64,000 bases of DNA from assembly GCF_016618195.1 (NCBI RefSeq), contig NZ_CP067099.1, positions 4,216,001 through 4,280,000 on the forward strand, written 5' to 3'. This document shows, in pieces, positions 39,543 to 49,084 of the stretch. Position 1 is the first letter of the stretch. Every line of letters starts with the position of its first letter. This DNA comes from Providencia manganoxydans (GTDB lineage Bacteria > Pseudomonadota > Gammaproteobacteria > Enterobacterales > Enterobacteriaceae). A program made the translations under genes and the position numbers. Under the pieces are notes generated by a model. The model made no database searches. It had not been told where the DNA came from and worked only from the letters and a program-made list of their open reading frames with translations.

Positions 39543-40334
39543 ATGAAAATCTATATTGGTGTTGTTTCTCACAAACACTCAAAATTAATTAATGACCTAG
39601 CATGTTTAGAACAACTTTGTAATCACTTCGTTGTCGTAATAAAAAGCAACACCCCTGGTGATAACTTTCCTGCGATGGTAGATAACCCCAACTTTCATTG
39701 GATCGATGACAATTACCACTGTGGATTTGGTCATAATAATAATATAATCTATAACTATTGTTATAACCAATTAAATATGAAAACTGACGATTATTTTATT
39801 ATACTAAACCCTGATGTTATCATTGACTACAATGTCATAACCCATTTAATAGATAATATGTTAAAAAATCATGATTTGATTGCAACTGTTAATTTATTCA
39901 AGGATATTGATAATCATATATATGATAATTCCATAAGGAAATTCCCATCTTTATCTGATTTTATTAAATCATTCTTGGGTTTTAACAATCCATCTGTTGT
40001 AGATAAATCTTTGTTAACAGAACCATGCTCAATTGACTGGGCAGCAGGATCATTTCTTGTTATTAAAGCGAGCCATTACTCTAATTTGAAGGGTTTTGAT
40101 GAAAATTATTTCATGTACTGTGAAGATATCGATATCTGTTATCGTAGTGCTCTCCTTAACATACCGGTAAAATATTATCCTAATTTTCATGCCTTACATT
40201 TGGCTAAACATGCAAACCGTAATTTCTTATCCAAACATTTTTATTGGCATATATCTAGTGTTCTACGTTTTTTATTGACAAAATCTGGATTGACAAAGGT
40301 CAAGTCAAGTATCAAAAATAAAGCATCCTATTGA
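39543..40334 (+). CDS. wbbL: WbbL-like rhamnosyltransferase (GT2)
   Basis: Predicted to transfer L-rhamnose from dTDP-rhamnose onto undecaprenyl-linked GlcNAc. The 263 residues resemble E. coli WbbL over the full length: YHCGFGHNNNI, FIILNPDVII, RKFPSLSDFIKSFLG, WAAGSFLVIKASHY, GFDENYFMYCEDIDICYR and the C-terminal HFYWHISSVLRFL. The ATG at 39543 aligns with the start of WbbL; another lies three codons upstream. It is the last of the AT-rich cluster genes. The match fits well with the rfbBDAC genes upstream. Confidence 0.85.
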   Translation: MKIYIGVVSHKHSKLINDLACLEQLCNHFVVVIKSNTPGDNFPAMVDNPNFHWIDDNYHCGFGHNNNIIYNYCYNQLNMKTDDYFIILNPDVIIDYNVITHLIDNMLKNHDLIATVNLFKDIDNHIYDNSIRKFPSLSDFIKSFLGFNNPSVVDKSLLTEPCSIDWAAGSFLVIKASHYSNLKGFDENYFMYCEDIDICYRSALLNIPVKYYPNFHALHLAKHANRNFLSKHFYWHISSVLRFLLTKSGLTKVKSSIKNKASY

Positions 40335-40462
40335 TTTATTTTTGAATGCGTACTCATATCACCTATTTACTTCTCTGACCCTAAATAGCAATCTTATATC
40401 TTTATTTTGATTTTTCATAAATCTATAACATCGATATAAACTATCTCCAGTTATCTTATTGT

Positions 40463-40500
40463 GTATAAGTGGGATGATGATAACAACCCATCACTTATAC
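40463..40500 (+). terminator. Hairpin in front of wza
   Basis: GTATAAGTG and CACTTATAC form a 9-bp stem 34 bases before the wza start, followed after about 10 bases by a run of Ts. It may be the terminator of the upstream unit or an attenuator read through by RfaH-modified polymerase. Confidence 0.4.
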
Positions 40501-40534
40501 CTTATCTAAACATTTTTTATCATAGGATGGTCTT

Positions 40535-41689
40535 GTGCTTAGTAAGCGTCTCCCACTTACACTACTCGCAGCCAGCATTTTGCTCACCGGCTGTACCGTT
40601 ACCCCTGGTGTCTATATGTCCACATCAGGCAAAAATGTCGTCGACACTGGCGATCGTGATATCTCGAAATTTGTGGATATCTATCCGATTTCACCAAAAC
40701 TGTTAGATGAGATGTACGTGGCTCCAGTGATCGCCAAACCAAACCCTACCCTTGAAAAGCAACTTTCAACCTATGAATACCGTGTGGGAGTGGGTGACGT
40801 ATTAACCATCACTGTGTGGGATCACCCTGAATTAACTATTCCAGCGGGTTCTTACCGTAGCGCTGCCGACTCAGGTAACTGGGTTCATTCCAATGGCACC
40901 ATTTACTACCCTTATATCGGTAACGTGAAAGTTGTTGGCAAAACGCTGTCGGAGATCCGTAATTTAGTTAGCAGTAAACTGGCTACCTATATTGAATCAC
41001 CGCAAGTGGATGTCAGTATTGCGGCATTCCGCTCACAAAAAATGTATGTTTCTGGTGAAGTGGCTAAACCAGGTACATTGCCAATTACCAATATCCCTCT
41101 GACCGTTCTGGAAGCCTTTAATAATGCGGGCGGCCTCACCGAAAAAGCCGATTGGGATAACGTCGTGCTGACCCGTAATGGCAAAGAAATTAAGCTCTCA
41201 TTGCAATCATTGGTACAGTATGGCGATATGACCCAAAACTACCTAATGATCCCAGGTGATACACTTTATGTACCACGCAACGACGGGCAAAAAGTATTTG
41301 TGATGGGTGAAGTCGGCCAGCCAAATACCCTAACTATTGACCGTGCAGGTATGAGTATCACTGAAGCACTGAGTAAAGCCGGGGGTACCGATCAAACAAC
41401 CGCTAATGCAACCGGTGTGTTTGTTATCCGTCCAATTAAAAACCAAACCTCTGGCGATAAAGAACTTGATGCGTTGCTACCGAAAAAAATGGCAGCGGTG
41501 TATCAGTTAGATTTATCGGATGCCACGGCAATGGTGATGGGTACAGAGTTTAAACTACAACCATACGATCTGGTTTATGTTACCGCCGCTCCGGTTGTGC
41601 GTTGGAACCGTCTGATCACTCAGTTATTACCAACCATCGCGACCTATAATCAGTTAACTGAAGGTACAAAACGTATTCACGACTGGTAA
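40535..41689 (+). CDS. wza: Outer-membrane polysaccharide export lipoprotein Wza
   Basis: Octameric outer-membrane channel for capsule-type polysaccharide. The 384-residue product begins with a lipoprotein signal; the lipobox LLTGC puts the lipidated Cys near residue 20. The polysaccharide-export domain [19 protein letters not shown] and two SLBB-like domains ([19 protein letters not shown] and [18 protein letters not shown]) follow. The start is GTG at 40535 with AGGA 7 bases upstream. It is followed by wzb after 5 bases. Base use returns to that of the housekeeping genes here. Confidence 0.96.
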   Translation: MLSKRLPLTLLAASILLTGCTVTPGVYMSTSGKNVVDTGDRDISKFVDIYPISPKLLDEMYVAPVIAKPNPTLEKQLSTYEYRVGVGDVLTITVWDHPELTIPAGSYRSAADSGNWVHSNGTIYYPYIGNVKVVGKTLSEIRNLVSSKLATYIESPQVDVSIAAFRSQKMYVSGEVAKPGTLPITNIPLTVLEAFNNAGGLTEKADWDNVVLTRNGKEIKLSLQSLVQYGDMTQNYLMIPGDTLYVPRNDGQKVFVMGEVGQPNTLTIDRAGMSITEALSKAGGTDQTTANATGVFVIRPIKNQTSGDKELDALLPKKMAAVYQLDLSDATAMVMGTEFKLQPYDLVYVTAAPVVRWNRLITQLLPTIATYNQLTEGTKRIHDW

Positions 41690-41694
41690 TCGTC

Positions 41695-42123
41695 ATGTTT
41701 AACAATATCCTAGTTGTTTGTATGGGTAATATCTGTCGCTCCCCCACAGGGGAGCGTTTATTACAAGCCCATTTCCCCAATAAAAAAATACACTCTGCTG
41801 GCATTATTGCCAAAGATGATCGCCCCGCTTATGACAGTGCTATCCGTATCGCACAGCAACATGATCTCTGTTTAAACAATCATCAATCACGGCGTTTAAC
41901 CAGTGAATTATGTAAAGAAGCAGACTTAATCCTAGTGATGGAAAACGATCATATTGATAGGATCCATCAACAGTTTCCCGAAACTCGTGGCAAAGTCATG
42001 TTATTCGGCCAGTGGCTTAATAAAACCGAGATCCCAGATCCACATAAACGCAGTGATGAAATGTTTGAACATGTTTATCAACTGATGGAAAAAGCCGTTA
42101 TACAGTGGCAAGGGAAAATTTAA
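41695..42123 (+). CDS. wzb: Low-molecular-weight protein tyrosine phosphatase Wzb
   Basis: Cytoplasmic phosphatase that dephosphorylates Wzc and so keeps polymer export cycling. The 142-residue product has the P-loop VCMGNICRS (Cys-x5-Arg-Ser) near the N-terminus and the catalytic Asp in IPDPHKRSDEMFEHV. It sits between wza and wzc as in other Wzy-dependent systems. Confidence 0.97.
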   Translation: MFNNILVVCMGNICRSPTGERLLQAHFPNKKIHSAGIIAKDDRPAYDSAIRIAQQHDLCLNNHQSRRLTSELCKEADLILVMENDHIDRIHQQFPETRGKVMLFGQWLNKTEIPDPHKRSDEMFEHVYQLMEKAVIQWQGKI

Positions 42124-42157
42124 TTTTAATTTTGGAAGGCTTAGCATTTAACTGATT

Positions 42158-44236
42158 ATGAACACGACAAAAAATAGCTCCCCTGCCTCGGACGAGATCG
42201 ATCTGCTGGCGCTTTTTAAAGTATTAAAGTCCAGTTATCTTAAAATCGGCTTTTTTACTCTGTTTTTTATTTTGCTTGCAGCAGCTTACAGTTTTTTAGC
42301 GACTCCTATCTATCAAGCTAATGCGACACTGCAATATGACAAAGCCAGCCAAGTTTCTCTTGTTGACCAAATGAGTGAAATGATGCCTTTGTCTAATAGC
42401 AATGGCCAAGTCGATTCCGAAATTGAAGTCATTAAGTCACGAATGGTGCTGGGCAAAACCGTGACTAACCTGAATTTAGATACTCAAATCGCACCGGCAG
42501 GCTTTTTTGATAAGCTGTGGGGTGATAAAATCGATGCTGTCGTGGCTCTCTATTTAGTTCCTGAAGACTTTATTGGAAAGCCTGCGACGTTGACCTATTT
42601 GGGCGATAACAAATATTCTCTCAATATTGAAGGTCAAGTTCTTGAAGGCACCGTTGGTATTCTCTTAAAACAAGACGATATTAGTTTATTGGTTTCATCC
42701 TTAGTTGCAGAGGTTGGTCAAGAATTTACCTTAGTTAAAAATGCGCGTTATTCAACCATTGAAAACCTACGTAACACTTTAACTATTGCAGAAGTGGGTA
42801 AAGGAACCGGTATTATCAATATGGCCATTAAAGGTGCCGATAAAACCGAAAACGTGCAAATCTTAAACAGCATTATTCAAAATTACGTCGACCAAAATAC
42901 CGAGCGTAAAAAAGAAGTCACAAATAACACCTTATTATTCTTAGATGAATATCTGCCTAAGATTAAAACCAAGCTGGATAACTATGAAAACCAGTTAAAT
43001 ACTTTCCGTAAAAAGAATGAATCTATCGACTTATCATTAGAAGCCAAATCCGCCCTTGATAGTGCTTTGCAAGTCGAAGAAAAGTTAAATGAACTCACCT
43101 TTAAAGAAGTTGAAATTCAGCAATTATATACACGCAACCACCCAGCTTACCAATCACTGCTTGATAAGCGCCAGCAGCTGTTACGTGAGAAAGAGAAAAT
43201 CAGTAAAGCAATTCAAAAACTGCCGAATACTCAACAACAAATTGTTCGTTTAACCCGTGATGTAGAGTCTGAGCAAGCTATTTACAATCAATTAGTGGCA
43301 AAACAGCAGGAACTGAGTGTATTAAACTCAGGGATCACTGCTGATGTGCGTATTATTGACTCTGCCGAATCTCAACCGAATGCCGTAGCGCCTAAGAAAG
43401 CATTAATCTTAGTATTAGCTGCAATACTGGGCTTTATTGTGGGTTGTGCATATGTGATTGCTCGTGAGTTCTTTAATAATAAAATTAAAGGCACTGAGGA
43501 TATTGATGCACTGGGTATCAACGTCTATGCCACTATTCCTTTCTCTAGCTATGAGAAGAAATTAATTGCAGAAGGTAACAAGCACCCACTCGCATTAGAA
43601 AACCCTGCCGATACGGCGGTTGAAGCCATTCGTTCTTTACGTACTAGTGTTTACTTCTCGGTCATGAACCAAGGTAATAATCTGGTTATGGTCACCTGTG
43701 CTTCACCGGGTGTAGGTAAAAGCTTTGTTACCTCCAATATGGCGGTGGTGCTAGCAAATGCAGGCAAAAAAGTATTGTTAATCGATACTGACTTGCGTAA
43801 AGGCCGTATCCATAAAGCCTTTGGATTAAGCAATAAATTAGGTCTATCTGATTATCTCTCGCAATCAGATACTAGCCAGCCAAATATTCATAACAGTGTG
43901 ATTGAAAACCTCGACGTGATTTGTCGCGGTAAGAATGTCACGCACTCTTCTGAATTGCTGATGAGCGAGCGCTTTAAACGTTTACTTGATACGGTGAAAG
44001 GTCAATACGATATCGTCGTGATTGATACTGCGCCAATACTGGCAATTACTGACTCAGCAATTATTGGTAAATATGTCGGTACCTCATTGCTGATTGCTTA
44101 CTACGGTGTGAATACCGTAAAAGATGTCGAGCTGTCACTAAAACGCTTTAAGCAAAATGATATCGAAATTACCGGTGTGATCTTAAATGGTATCGATGCG
44201 AAATCAGACGATTATAACTATGTCTATGAGTACTAA
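42158..44236 (+). CDS. wzc: Bacterial tyrosine kinase / chain-length regulator Wzc
   Basis: Inner-membrane co-polymerase and tyrosine autokinase controlling polymer length and export with Wza. The 692-residue product has an N-terminal Wzz domain between two membrane helices (about 35-55 and 420-440), with a coiled-coil region about 270-390. The cytoplasmic kinase follows: Walker A SPGVGKS at 516-522, Walker A' VLLIDTDLRKG and Walker B IVVIDTAP. The C-terminal cluster holds only four tyrosines (686, 688, 690, 692), fewer than in E. coli K-12 Wzc. It is followed by galE after 18 bases. Confidence 0.96.
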   Translation: MNTTKNSSPASDEIDLLALFKVLKSSYLKIGFFTLFFILLAAAYSFLATPIYQANATLQYDKASQVSLVDQMSEMMPLSNSNGQVDSEIEVIKSRMVLGKTVTNLNLDTQIAPAGFFDKLWGDKIDAVVALYLVPEDFIGKPATLTYLGDNKYSLNIEGQVLEGTVGILLKQDDISLLVSSLVAEVGQEFTLVKNARYSTIENLRNTLTIAEVGKGTGIINMAIKGADKTENVQILNSIIQNYVDQNTERKKEVTNNTLLFLDEYLPKIKTKLDNYENQLNTFRKKNESIDLSLEAKSALDSALQVEEKLNELTFKEVEIQQLYTRNHPAYQSLLDKRQQLLREKEKISKAIQKLPNTQQQIVRLTRDVESEQAIYNQLVAKQQELSVLNSGITADVRIIDSAESQPNAVAPKKALILVLAAILGFIVGCAYVIAREFFNNKIKGTEDIDALGINVYATIPFSSYEKKLIAEGNKHPLALENPADTAVEAIRSLRTSVYFSVMNQGNNLVMVTCASPGVGKSFVTSNMAVVLANAGKKVLLIDTDLRKGRIHKAFGLSNKLGLSDYLSQSDTSQPNIHNSVIENLDVICRGKNVTHSSELLMSERFKRLLDTVKGQYDIVVIDTAPILAITDSAIIGKYVGTSLLIAYYGVNTVKDVELSLKRFKQNDIEITGVILNGIDAKSDDYNYVYEY

Positions 44237-44254
44237 TTCTACAAGGGACATGTA

Positions 44255-45280
44255 ATGAAAAATGCAAAAGTATTAGTGACAGGTGGCCTTGGTTATATCG
44301 GTAGCCATACTTGTGTGCAGATGATTGAGCAAGGCATGCAGCCGATTATTTTAGATAACCTCTGCAATGCTAATCCTGAAGTGCTCAATCGCATTGAAAC
44401 TATCACGGGTACCAAACCGATTTTCTACGTCGGTGATGTACGTGATAGCAACGTTTTAGATACCATTTTCGCTGAACACCAAATCGCATCAGTTATTCAC
44501 TTTGCTGGCTTAAAAGCGGTTGGTGAGTCAGTTCAGAAACCGATTGAATACTACGACAATAATGTTAATGGTACTTTGGTACTAATCGCATCAATGCAAA
44601 AAGCAGGTGTGAAGAGCATAATTTTTAGCTCTTCAGCGACGGTGTATGGTGATCCTGAAGAAGTTCCATTAACTGAAGAATCTAAAGTTGGTGGTACAAC
44701 CAACCCATATGGTACTAGCAAATATATGGTTGAACGCATTCTTACCGATTTACATATTGCGCATGATGAATGGTCACTGACTTTATTACGTTATTTTAAC
44801 CCTGTCGGAGCTCATACTTCAGGTTTAATGGGGGAAGACCCTCAAGGTATTCCAAATAATTTGACCCCTTATATTGCTCAAGTTGCTGTTGGTCGTCATA
44901 AAGAAGTGATGGTATTTGGCGCTGACTACCCAACACCAGATGGTACTGGTGTTCGTGATTATATCCATGTTATGGATTTAGCGAGTGGACACATTGCTGC
45001 CTTGAATGGTGTTAGTCAAAAAGCAGGGCTCCATATTTATAATTTAGGCACCGGTAAAGGCACTAGTGTATTAGAAATGATCGCTGCTTTCGAAAAGGCA
45101 TCAAGCAAACAGATCCAATACAAAATAGTTGCTCGCCGCCCCGGTGATATTGCTGAATGCTGGTCTAGCCCTAATAAAGCCTTTACTGATTTAGGCTGGC
45201 AAGCTCAGTACTCCGTGCAAGATATGGTGAACGATAGCTGGCGTTGGCAATCGCAAAATCCCAACGGCTATAAAAAGTAA
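44255..45280 (+). CDS. galE: UDP-glucose 4-epimerase GalE (or UDP-HexNAc epimerase)
   Basis: NAD-dependent epimerase supplying galactose-type donors. The 341-residue protein shows GGLGYIGSHTCVQMIEQG, the FAGLKAVGESV loop, the catalytic Ser-Tyr-Lys set in SSSATVYGD and NPYGTSKYMVER, and the substrate loop VGAHTSGLMGEDPQGIPNN. The resemblance to E. coli GalE is strong. In polysaccharide loci close relatives (Gne) also act on UDP-GlcNAc, which I cannot exclude. It is the last gene of the cluster and ends at a clear terminator. Confidence 0.9.
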   Translation: MKNAKVLVTGGLGYIGSHTCVQMIEQGMQPIILDNLCNANPEVLNRIETITGTKPIFYVGDVRDSNVLDTIFAEHQIASVIHFAGLKAVGESVQKPIEYYDNNVNGTLVLIASMQKAGVKSIIFSSSATVYGDPEEVPLTEESKVGGTTNPYGTSKYMVERILTDLHIAHDEWSLTLLRYFNPVGAHTSGLMGEDPQGIPNNLTPYIAQVAVGRHKEVMVFGADYPTPDGTGVRDYIHVMDLASGHIAALNGVSQKAGLHIYNLGTGKGTSVLEMIAAFEKASSKQIQYKIVARRPGDIAECWSSPNKAFTDLGWQAQYSVQDMVNDSWRWQSQNPNGYKK

Positions 45281-45303
45281 TTGTCACCGTTCATAATCAC
45301 ACT

Positions 45304-45336
45304 AAAGCAGGCTTAATTTTCAGCCTGCTTTTTTAT
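45304..45336 (+). terminator. Terminator of the polysaccharide operon
   Basis: AAAGCAGGCT and AGCCTGCTTT form a perfect 10-bp stem with an 8-base loop and a T-rich tail, 24 bases beyond the galE stop. Confidence 0.9.
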
Positions 45337-45441
45337 TTACATCATTTAAAATCCAACAACTACATGCATCTTCTTTCATTTACGCGTAAAATCCCTGTCC
45401 ATTGTTTTCTTTAACCATGCTGTTCACTACAGCCATTCGTT

Positions 45442-45945
45442 ATGCCACATATCGTTTTATTCGAACCTGAAATTCCACCCAATACGGGCAATATTATTCG
45501 TCTTTGCGCTAACACAGGCTTTAGTCTGCATCTGATCCACCCGTTAGGCTTTACTTGGGATGATAAACGTCTACGCCGTGCGGGCTTAGATTACAGTGAA
45601 TTTGCTGATATCAAACATCATCATGACTATTTTGCTTTCTTAGAAAGCGAAGGGCTCAATCCAGATAATAATCAGTCTGCAACCGGTGCCCGTGTGTTTG
45701 CTTTAACCACCAAAGGTAAGCCAAGCCATAGCAATGTGAGCTATCAACAAGATGACTATTTGATGTTTGGGCCAGAGACGCGTGGATTGCCACCTTACGT
45801 ACTCGATAATATGCCAATCGAGCAAAAAATTCGTATTCCAATGCTAGCAGATAGCCGCAGTATGAATTTATCTAACTCTGTTGCGGTAGTGGTGTTCGAG
45901 GCATGGCGGCAGTTGGGTTACGCTGGGGCATTATTACGCGACTAA
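45442..45945 (+). CDS. trmL: tRNA (cytidine/uridine-34 2'-O)-methyltransferase TrmL
   Basis: SPOUT methyltransferase that methylates the wobble ribose of certain tRNA-Leu species. The 167-residue product opens [20 protein letters not shown], holds the SAM-knot segments [14 protein letters not shown] and [26 protein letters not shown]. About ten extra residues lie in a loop ([14 protein letters not shown]) compared with E. coli YibK (157). It marks the right boundary of the polysaccharide locus. Confidence 0.96.
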   Translation: MPHIVLFEPEIPPNTGNIIRLCANTGFSLHLIHPLGFTWDDKRLRRAGLDYSEFADIKHHHDYFAFLESEGLNPDNNQSATGARVFALTTKGKPSHSNVSYQQDDYLMFGPETRGLPPYVLDNMPIEQKIRIPMLADSRSMNLSNSVAVVVFEAWRQLGYAGALLRD

Positions 45946-46026
45946 GTTAGTAATTATGCTTTACTAGAACTTCCCTCATCACACGACTATTCTTGTACAG
46001 AATTCAGTACAAGTATTGGAAGGTAA

Positions 46027-46281
46027 ATGAAAACCATTTCATTCAGTGATGCAAGAAGTAATCTAAAAGCAGTATTAGATAGGGTTGTTGATGATGCAGA
46101 TGCAACTATCATCACTCGTCGTGATTCAAAGGATGCTGTGGTTATGTCTTTAGAGTATTACAATAGCCTTATAGAAACGATTTATTTATTACGCTCACCA
46201 TCAAATGCCGAACATCTAATTAAATCAATCGCTTAATTTAAAGCTGGTAAAGTAAAGAAAAGAGAGCTTATAAATGAGTAG
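46027..46281 (+). pseudogene. yefM: YefM-family antitoxin, truncated by in-frame TAA
   Basis: Antitoxin of the Phd/YefM family that would bind YoeB and repress its own promoter. The first 69 residues are intact (MKTISFSDARSNLKAVLDRV, then LITRR-like IITRRDSKDAVVMSLEYYNSL and YLLRSPSNAEHLIKSI). A TAA at 46234-46236 interrupts the frame, but translation past it (FKAGKVKKRELINE up to TAG at 46279-46281) still reads like a YefM C-terminus, so this is one recent nonsense change. The lost part is the YoeB-binding tail. A ribosome site (GGAAGG) precedes the ATG. The partner toxin next door is also broken. Confidence 0.85.
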
Positions 46282-46533
46282 ATTTTTAATATGGACTGAC
46301 CAAGGATGGGAAGACTATCGATACTGGCAAACCTAAGACAAAAAACGCTCAAACGCATTAGTAAGCTCATTGATAATACTAAAAGACCCCCCTTTTATGG
46401 GATAGGAAAACCACAACCACTAAAAGAAAACTTAGCTGGCTTCTGGTCTAGACGAATAGATGAAACAAACAGGCTAATTTATTCAATAGATAATGAGGGT
46501 TTAGCTATTATTGCTTGCCGTTATCATTATTAG
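46274..46533 (+). pseudogene. yoeB: YoeB-family toxin, broken by a stop and a frameshift
   Basis: Remnant of a ribosome-dependent mRNA interferase. The ATG at 46274 overlaps the ancestral end of yefM by 8 bases. The frame reads LIWTDQGWEDYRYWQT, then TAA at 46334-46336. After DKK the reading frame shifts by one base in a run of six As, and the homology continues in another frame to the end: TLKRISKLIDNTKRPPFYG, then FWSRRIDETNRLIYSI and the catalytic end ACRYHY. Restoring CAA for TAA and one A would give a normal YoeB of about 86 residues. The downstream 75-residue frame alone lacks the N-terminus. Confidence 0.87.
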
Positions 46534-46641
46534 AAGATTCAATAACTTCTGATGCAGTAACATGAAACAATTCATCTGAGTGGCAATTATATTCATCCAA
46601 ACCTTTTAACAGTGCCAATTCAGACAAAATAATTACCTTTC

Positions 46642-47463
46642 TCAAATCCCATCACCATCTTCAAAACCATAAATCGCGCCATTAAAGTTCTGATCCATCT
46701 CAAATGATGGCTTATCACTATTGGGTTTACCGACAATACGTGCAGGTACCCCTGCAACGGTCGTATGAGGTGGGACGGGATGAAGTACCACAGAGCCTGC
46801 GCCAATTTTCGCACCGCGGCCAATCTCAATATTCCCCAAGATCTTCGCGCCTGCACCAATCATCACCCCTTCACGAACTTTAGGATGACGATCGCCACAC
46901 GTTTTACCCGTACCGCCCAATGTTACTGATTGCAATATCGAAACATCATTTTCAACGACTGCGGTTTCACCGATAACAATGCCTGTTGCATGGTCAAGCA
47001 TGATGCCACAGCCAATACGCGCAGCGGGGTGAATATCAACGGCAAAAGAGACGGAAACTTGGTTTTGTAGATAGATAGCGAGTGCTTGACGGCCTTCTTT
47101 CCATAGCCAATGGCCAATACGATAGGCTTGCAGTGCGTGGAAACCTTTTAAATACAAAAGTGGCGTCGAGTACTTATCCACTGCGGGATCACGTAAACGC
47201 ACAGCGGATAAGTCCATAGCAGCAGAAAAAATCATTTGTTCATCATTACGATACGCTTGTTCAACAATCTCCCGCACTTCCATCGCTGGCATAATTGGGG
47301 AGCTAAGTTTGTTGGCTAACATATAACTCAGGGCACTACCTAAGTTATCGTGTTTTAGCAGCGTTGCATTGAAAAAACTGGCTAACAGCGGTTCACAATC
47401 AGCAAGTGATTTTGCTTCATCTTTAATAAACCCCCAAATCCTATCCAGTTCTTCACGCGACAT
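46642..47463 (-). CDS. cysE: Serine O-acetyltransferase CysE
   Basis: Makes O-acetylserine, the precursor for cysteine. The 273 residues equal the E. coli length. An N-terminal helical domain is followed by a left-handed beta-helix with hexapeptide repeats: HPAARIGCGIMLDHATGIVIG, interrupted here, with the catalytic His in DHATG and RHPKVREGVMIGAGAKILGN-type text. The C-terminal tail ends EDGDGI, matching the end through which CysE binds CysK. Last gene of a yibN-secB-gpsA-cysE run on the minus strand; 22 bases follow gpsA. Confidence 0.97.
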   Translation of the reverse strand: MSREELDRIWGFIKDEAKSLADCEPLLASFFNATLLKHDNLGSALSYMLANKLSSPIMPAMEVREIVEQAYRNDEQMIFSAAMDLSAVRLRDPAVDKYSTPLLYLKGFHALQAYRIGHWLWKEGRQALAIYLQNQVSVSFAVDIHPAARIGCGIMLDHATGIVIGETAVVENDVSILQSVTLGGTGKTCGDRHPKVREGVMIGAGAKILGNIEIGRGAKIGAGSVVLHPVPPHTTVAGVPARIVGKPNSDKPSFEMDQNFNGAIYGFEDGDGI

Positions 47464-47485
47464 AATAACTCACTTAATTTTTCGT

Positions 47486-48514
47486 TTAGTCCTTTGACGT
47501 TGGCGTATGTGCAATTTCATCTTTGGTTGCTCGGCCTAATAAGGCTTGCGCTGCCTCTAACACATTTTTATGACAATAGAGGATTTGATAAATTTGCTCC
47601 GTGATCGGCATCTCAACACCCGCACGCTCAGCTAATGCTTTCACTTCTTTGGTATTACGATAACCTTCCACCACCTGACCGATCTCTTTTTCAGCTTCAG
47701 CCACACTCACGCCGTTACCTAGCATCATACCGAAACGGCGGTTACGTGATTGGTTGTCAGTACAGGTTAACACTAAATCACCTAAACCGGCCATGCCCAT
47801 AAAGGTGGAGGGGTCGGCACCTAAAGCGGCACCCAATCGACTCATTTCTGCAAGGCCCCGTGTAATCAAGGCGGTACGTGCATTAGCGCCAAAGCCCATA
47901 CCATCAGAAATACCTGCACCGATGGCGATCACGTTTTTCACGGCACCACCAAGTTGCACACCAATCATATCGGGGTTTTTGTATACACGGAAACTTTTGC
48001 CACAATGGAAAAGTTGTTGCAGTTCATCGCCAAACTGGCTGTCAGTTGCCGCAATTGAGATAGCAGTAGGCATACCTGCCGCTAATTCTTTAGCAAATGT
48101 AGGCCCAGATAGCACTGCAAGTGGAATTTCATTACCTAATACCTCACGCGCCACATCTTGTAATAAGCGCCCAGTATCTCGTTCCAAACCTTTGGTTGCC
48201 CAAATAATACGTGAACCCGTTTGGAGGTAAGGTTGGATCTGCTTAAGTACATCACCAAAGACATGGCTTGGTACTACAATCAAGATATTAAGACTCGCTT
48301 CGACGGCGCTTTTTAGATCCGTTTCCAGCGATAAACTATCAGGGAAAGAAACACCAGGCAAAAACGCCTGATTACTACGTTCTTGTTGTAATTTTTGGAT
48401 ATGCTTAGGGTCATGACCCCATAGCACGACCTGATGGCCATTACGCGCTAACGTAATCGCTAAAGCGGTGCCGTAAGAGCCGGCACCGATCACTGTCATT
48501 GAAGCAGTATTCAT
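47486..48514 (-). CDS. gpsA: Glycerol-3-phosphate dehydrogenase [NAD(P)+] GpsA
   Basis: Makes sn-glycerol 3-phosphate from dihydroxyacetone phosphate for phospholipid synthesis. The 342-residue protein has the N-terminal nucleotide loop [20 protein letters not shown], the segment [17 protein letters not shown] and the substrate-site [22 protein letters not shown] with its catalytic Lys. [14 protein letters not shown] and [10 protein letters not shown] are also conserved. It lies 8 bases after secB in the same operon. Confidence 0.98.
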   Translation of the reverse strand: MNTASMTVIGAGSYGTALAITLARNGHQVVLWGHDPKHIQKLQQERSNQAFLPGVSFPDSLSLETDLKSAVEASLNILIVVPSHVFGDVLKQIQPYLQTGSRIIWATKGLERDTGRLLQDVAREVLGNEIPLAVLSGPTFAKELAAGMPTAISIAATDSQFGDELQQLFHCGKSFRVYKNPDMIGVQLGGAVKNVIAIGAGISDGMGFGANARTALITRGLAEMSRLGAALGADPSTFMGMAGLGDLVLTCTDNQSRNRRFGMMLGNGVSVAEAEKEIGQVVEGYRNTKEVKALAERAGVEMPITEQIYQILYCHKNVLEAAQALLGRATKDEIAHTPTSKD

Positions 48515-48522
48515 TAAGCGTC

Positions 48523-48990
48523 CTATTGAACTTCTGTGTTCTGCGCTTCTTCACCTTGCTGCTGTTGTAGGTAATTCATGAACAGAGCATCAAAGTTGAC
48601 TGGCGCAAGGTTCAGTTGAGGGAATGTACCACGACCCACCATGCTAGTGATTGCTTCACGTGCATATGGGAACAGAATGTTCGGGCAGTATGCACCTAGG
48701 CAATGTGCCATTTGTGTGCCTTCAATACCTTCGATAGAGAAAACACCTGCTTGTTGAACTTCACACAGGAATGCCGTTTCTTCACCGAGTTTTGCAGTCG
48801 TTGTCACGCGCAAAACAACTTCGTAAACACCTTCAGTCAGTTGAGTTGAAGAAGTATCTAAATCAAGTTTAATTTCTGGCTGCCACTCATGTTGGAAGAT
48901 GTGTGGTGCGTTAGGTGCTTCAAATGAAACATCTTTTGTATAGATACGTTGGATCTGAAATACCATTTCTGAGTTGTTTTGTTCTGACAT
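48523..48990 (-). CDS. secB: Export chaperone SecB
   Basis: Cytoplasmic tetrameric chaperone that holds precursors unfolded for SecA. The 155-residue product matches E. coli SecB in length and in [51 protein letters not shown] and [22 protein letters not shown]. The acidic, glutamine-rich tail is that of the zinc-independent contact with SecA. Between yibN and gpsA. Confidence 0.98.
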   Translation of the reverse strand: MSEQNNSEMVFQIQRIYTKDVSFEAPNAPHIFQHEWQPEIKLDLDTSSTQLTEGVYEVVLRVTTTAKLGEETAFLCEVQQAGVFSIEGIEGTQMAHCLGAYCPNILFPYAREAITSMVGRGTFPQLNLAPVNFDALFMNYLQQQQGEEAQNTEVQ

Positions 48991-49084
48991 AATGTTAATA
49001 CCTTTTAACTTCCGTATGAGTTTGACTATATATACTCACATACCCGTAAAACAAGAGAGTATAGAGCTATATCAAGCAGATAAA

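Noticed and set aside
46306..46533. A 75-codon frame as a stand-alone toxin gene
   Set aside because: Its first dozen residues are out of frame with the YoeB homology; it is the 3' part of a frameshifted yoeB.
46508..46645. Minus-strand frame of about 39-45 codons with a TTG start after cysE, with AAAGG upstream
   Set aside because: Reads plausibly as protein but has no ATG, overlaps the yoeB remnant and resembles no family I recognise.
47754..48230. Plus-strand open frame of 158 codons opposite gpsA
   Set aside because: Composition is that of an antisense shadow and gpsA is unmistakable.
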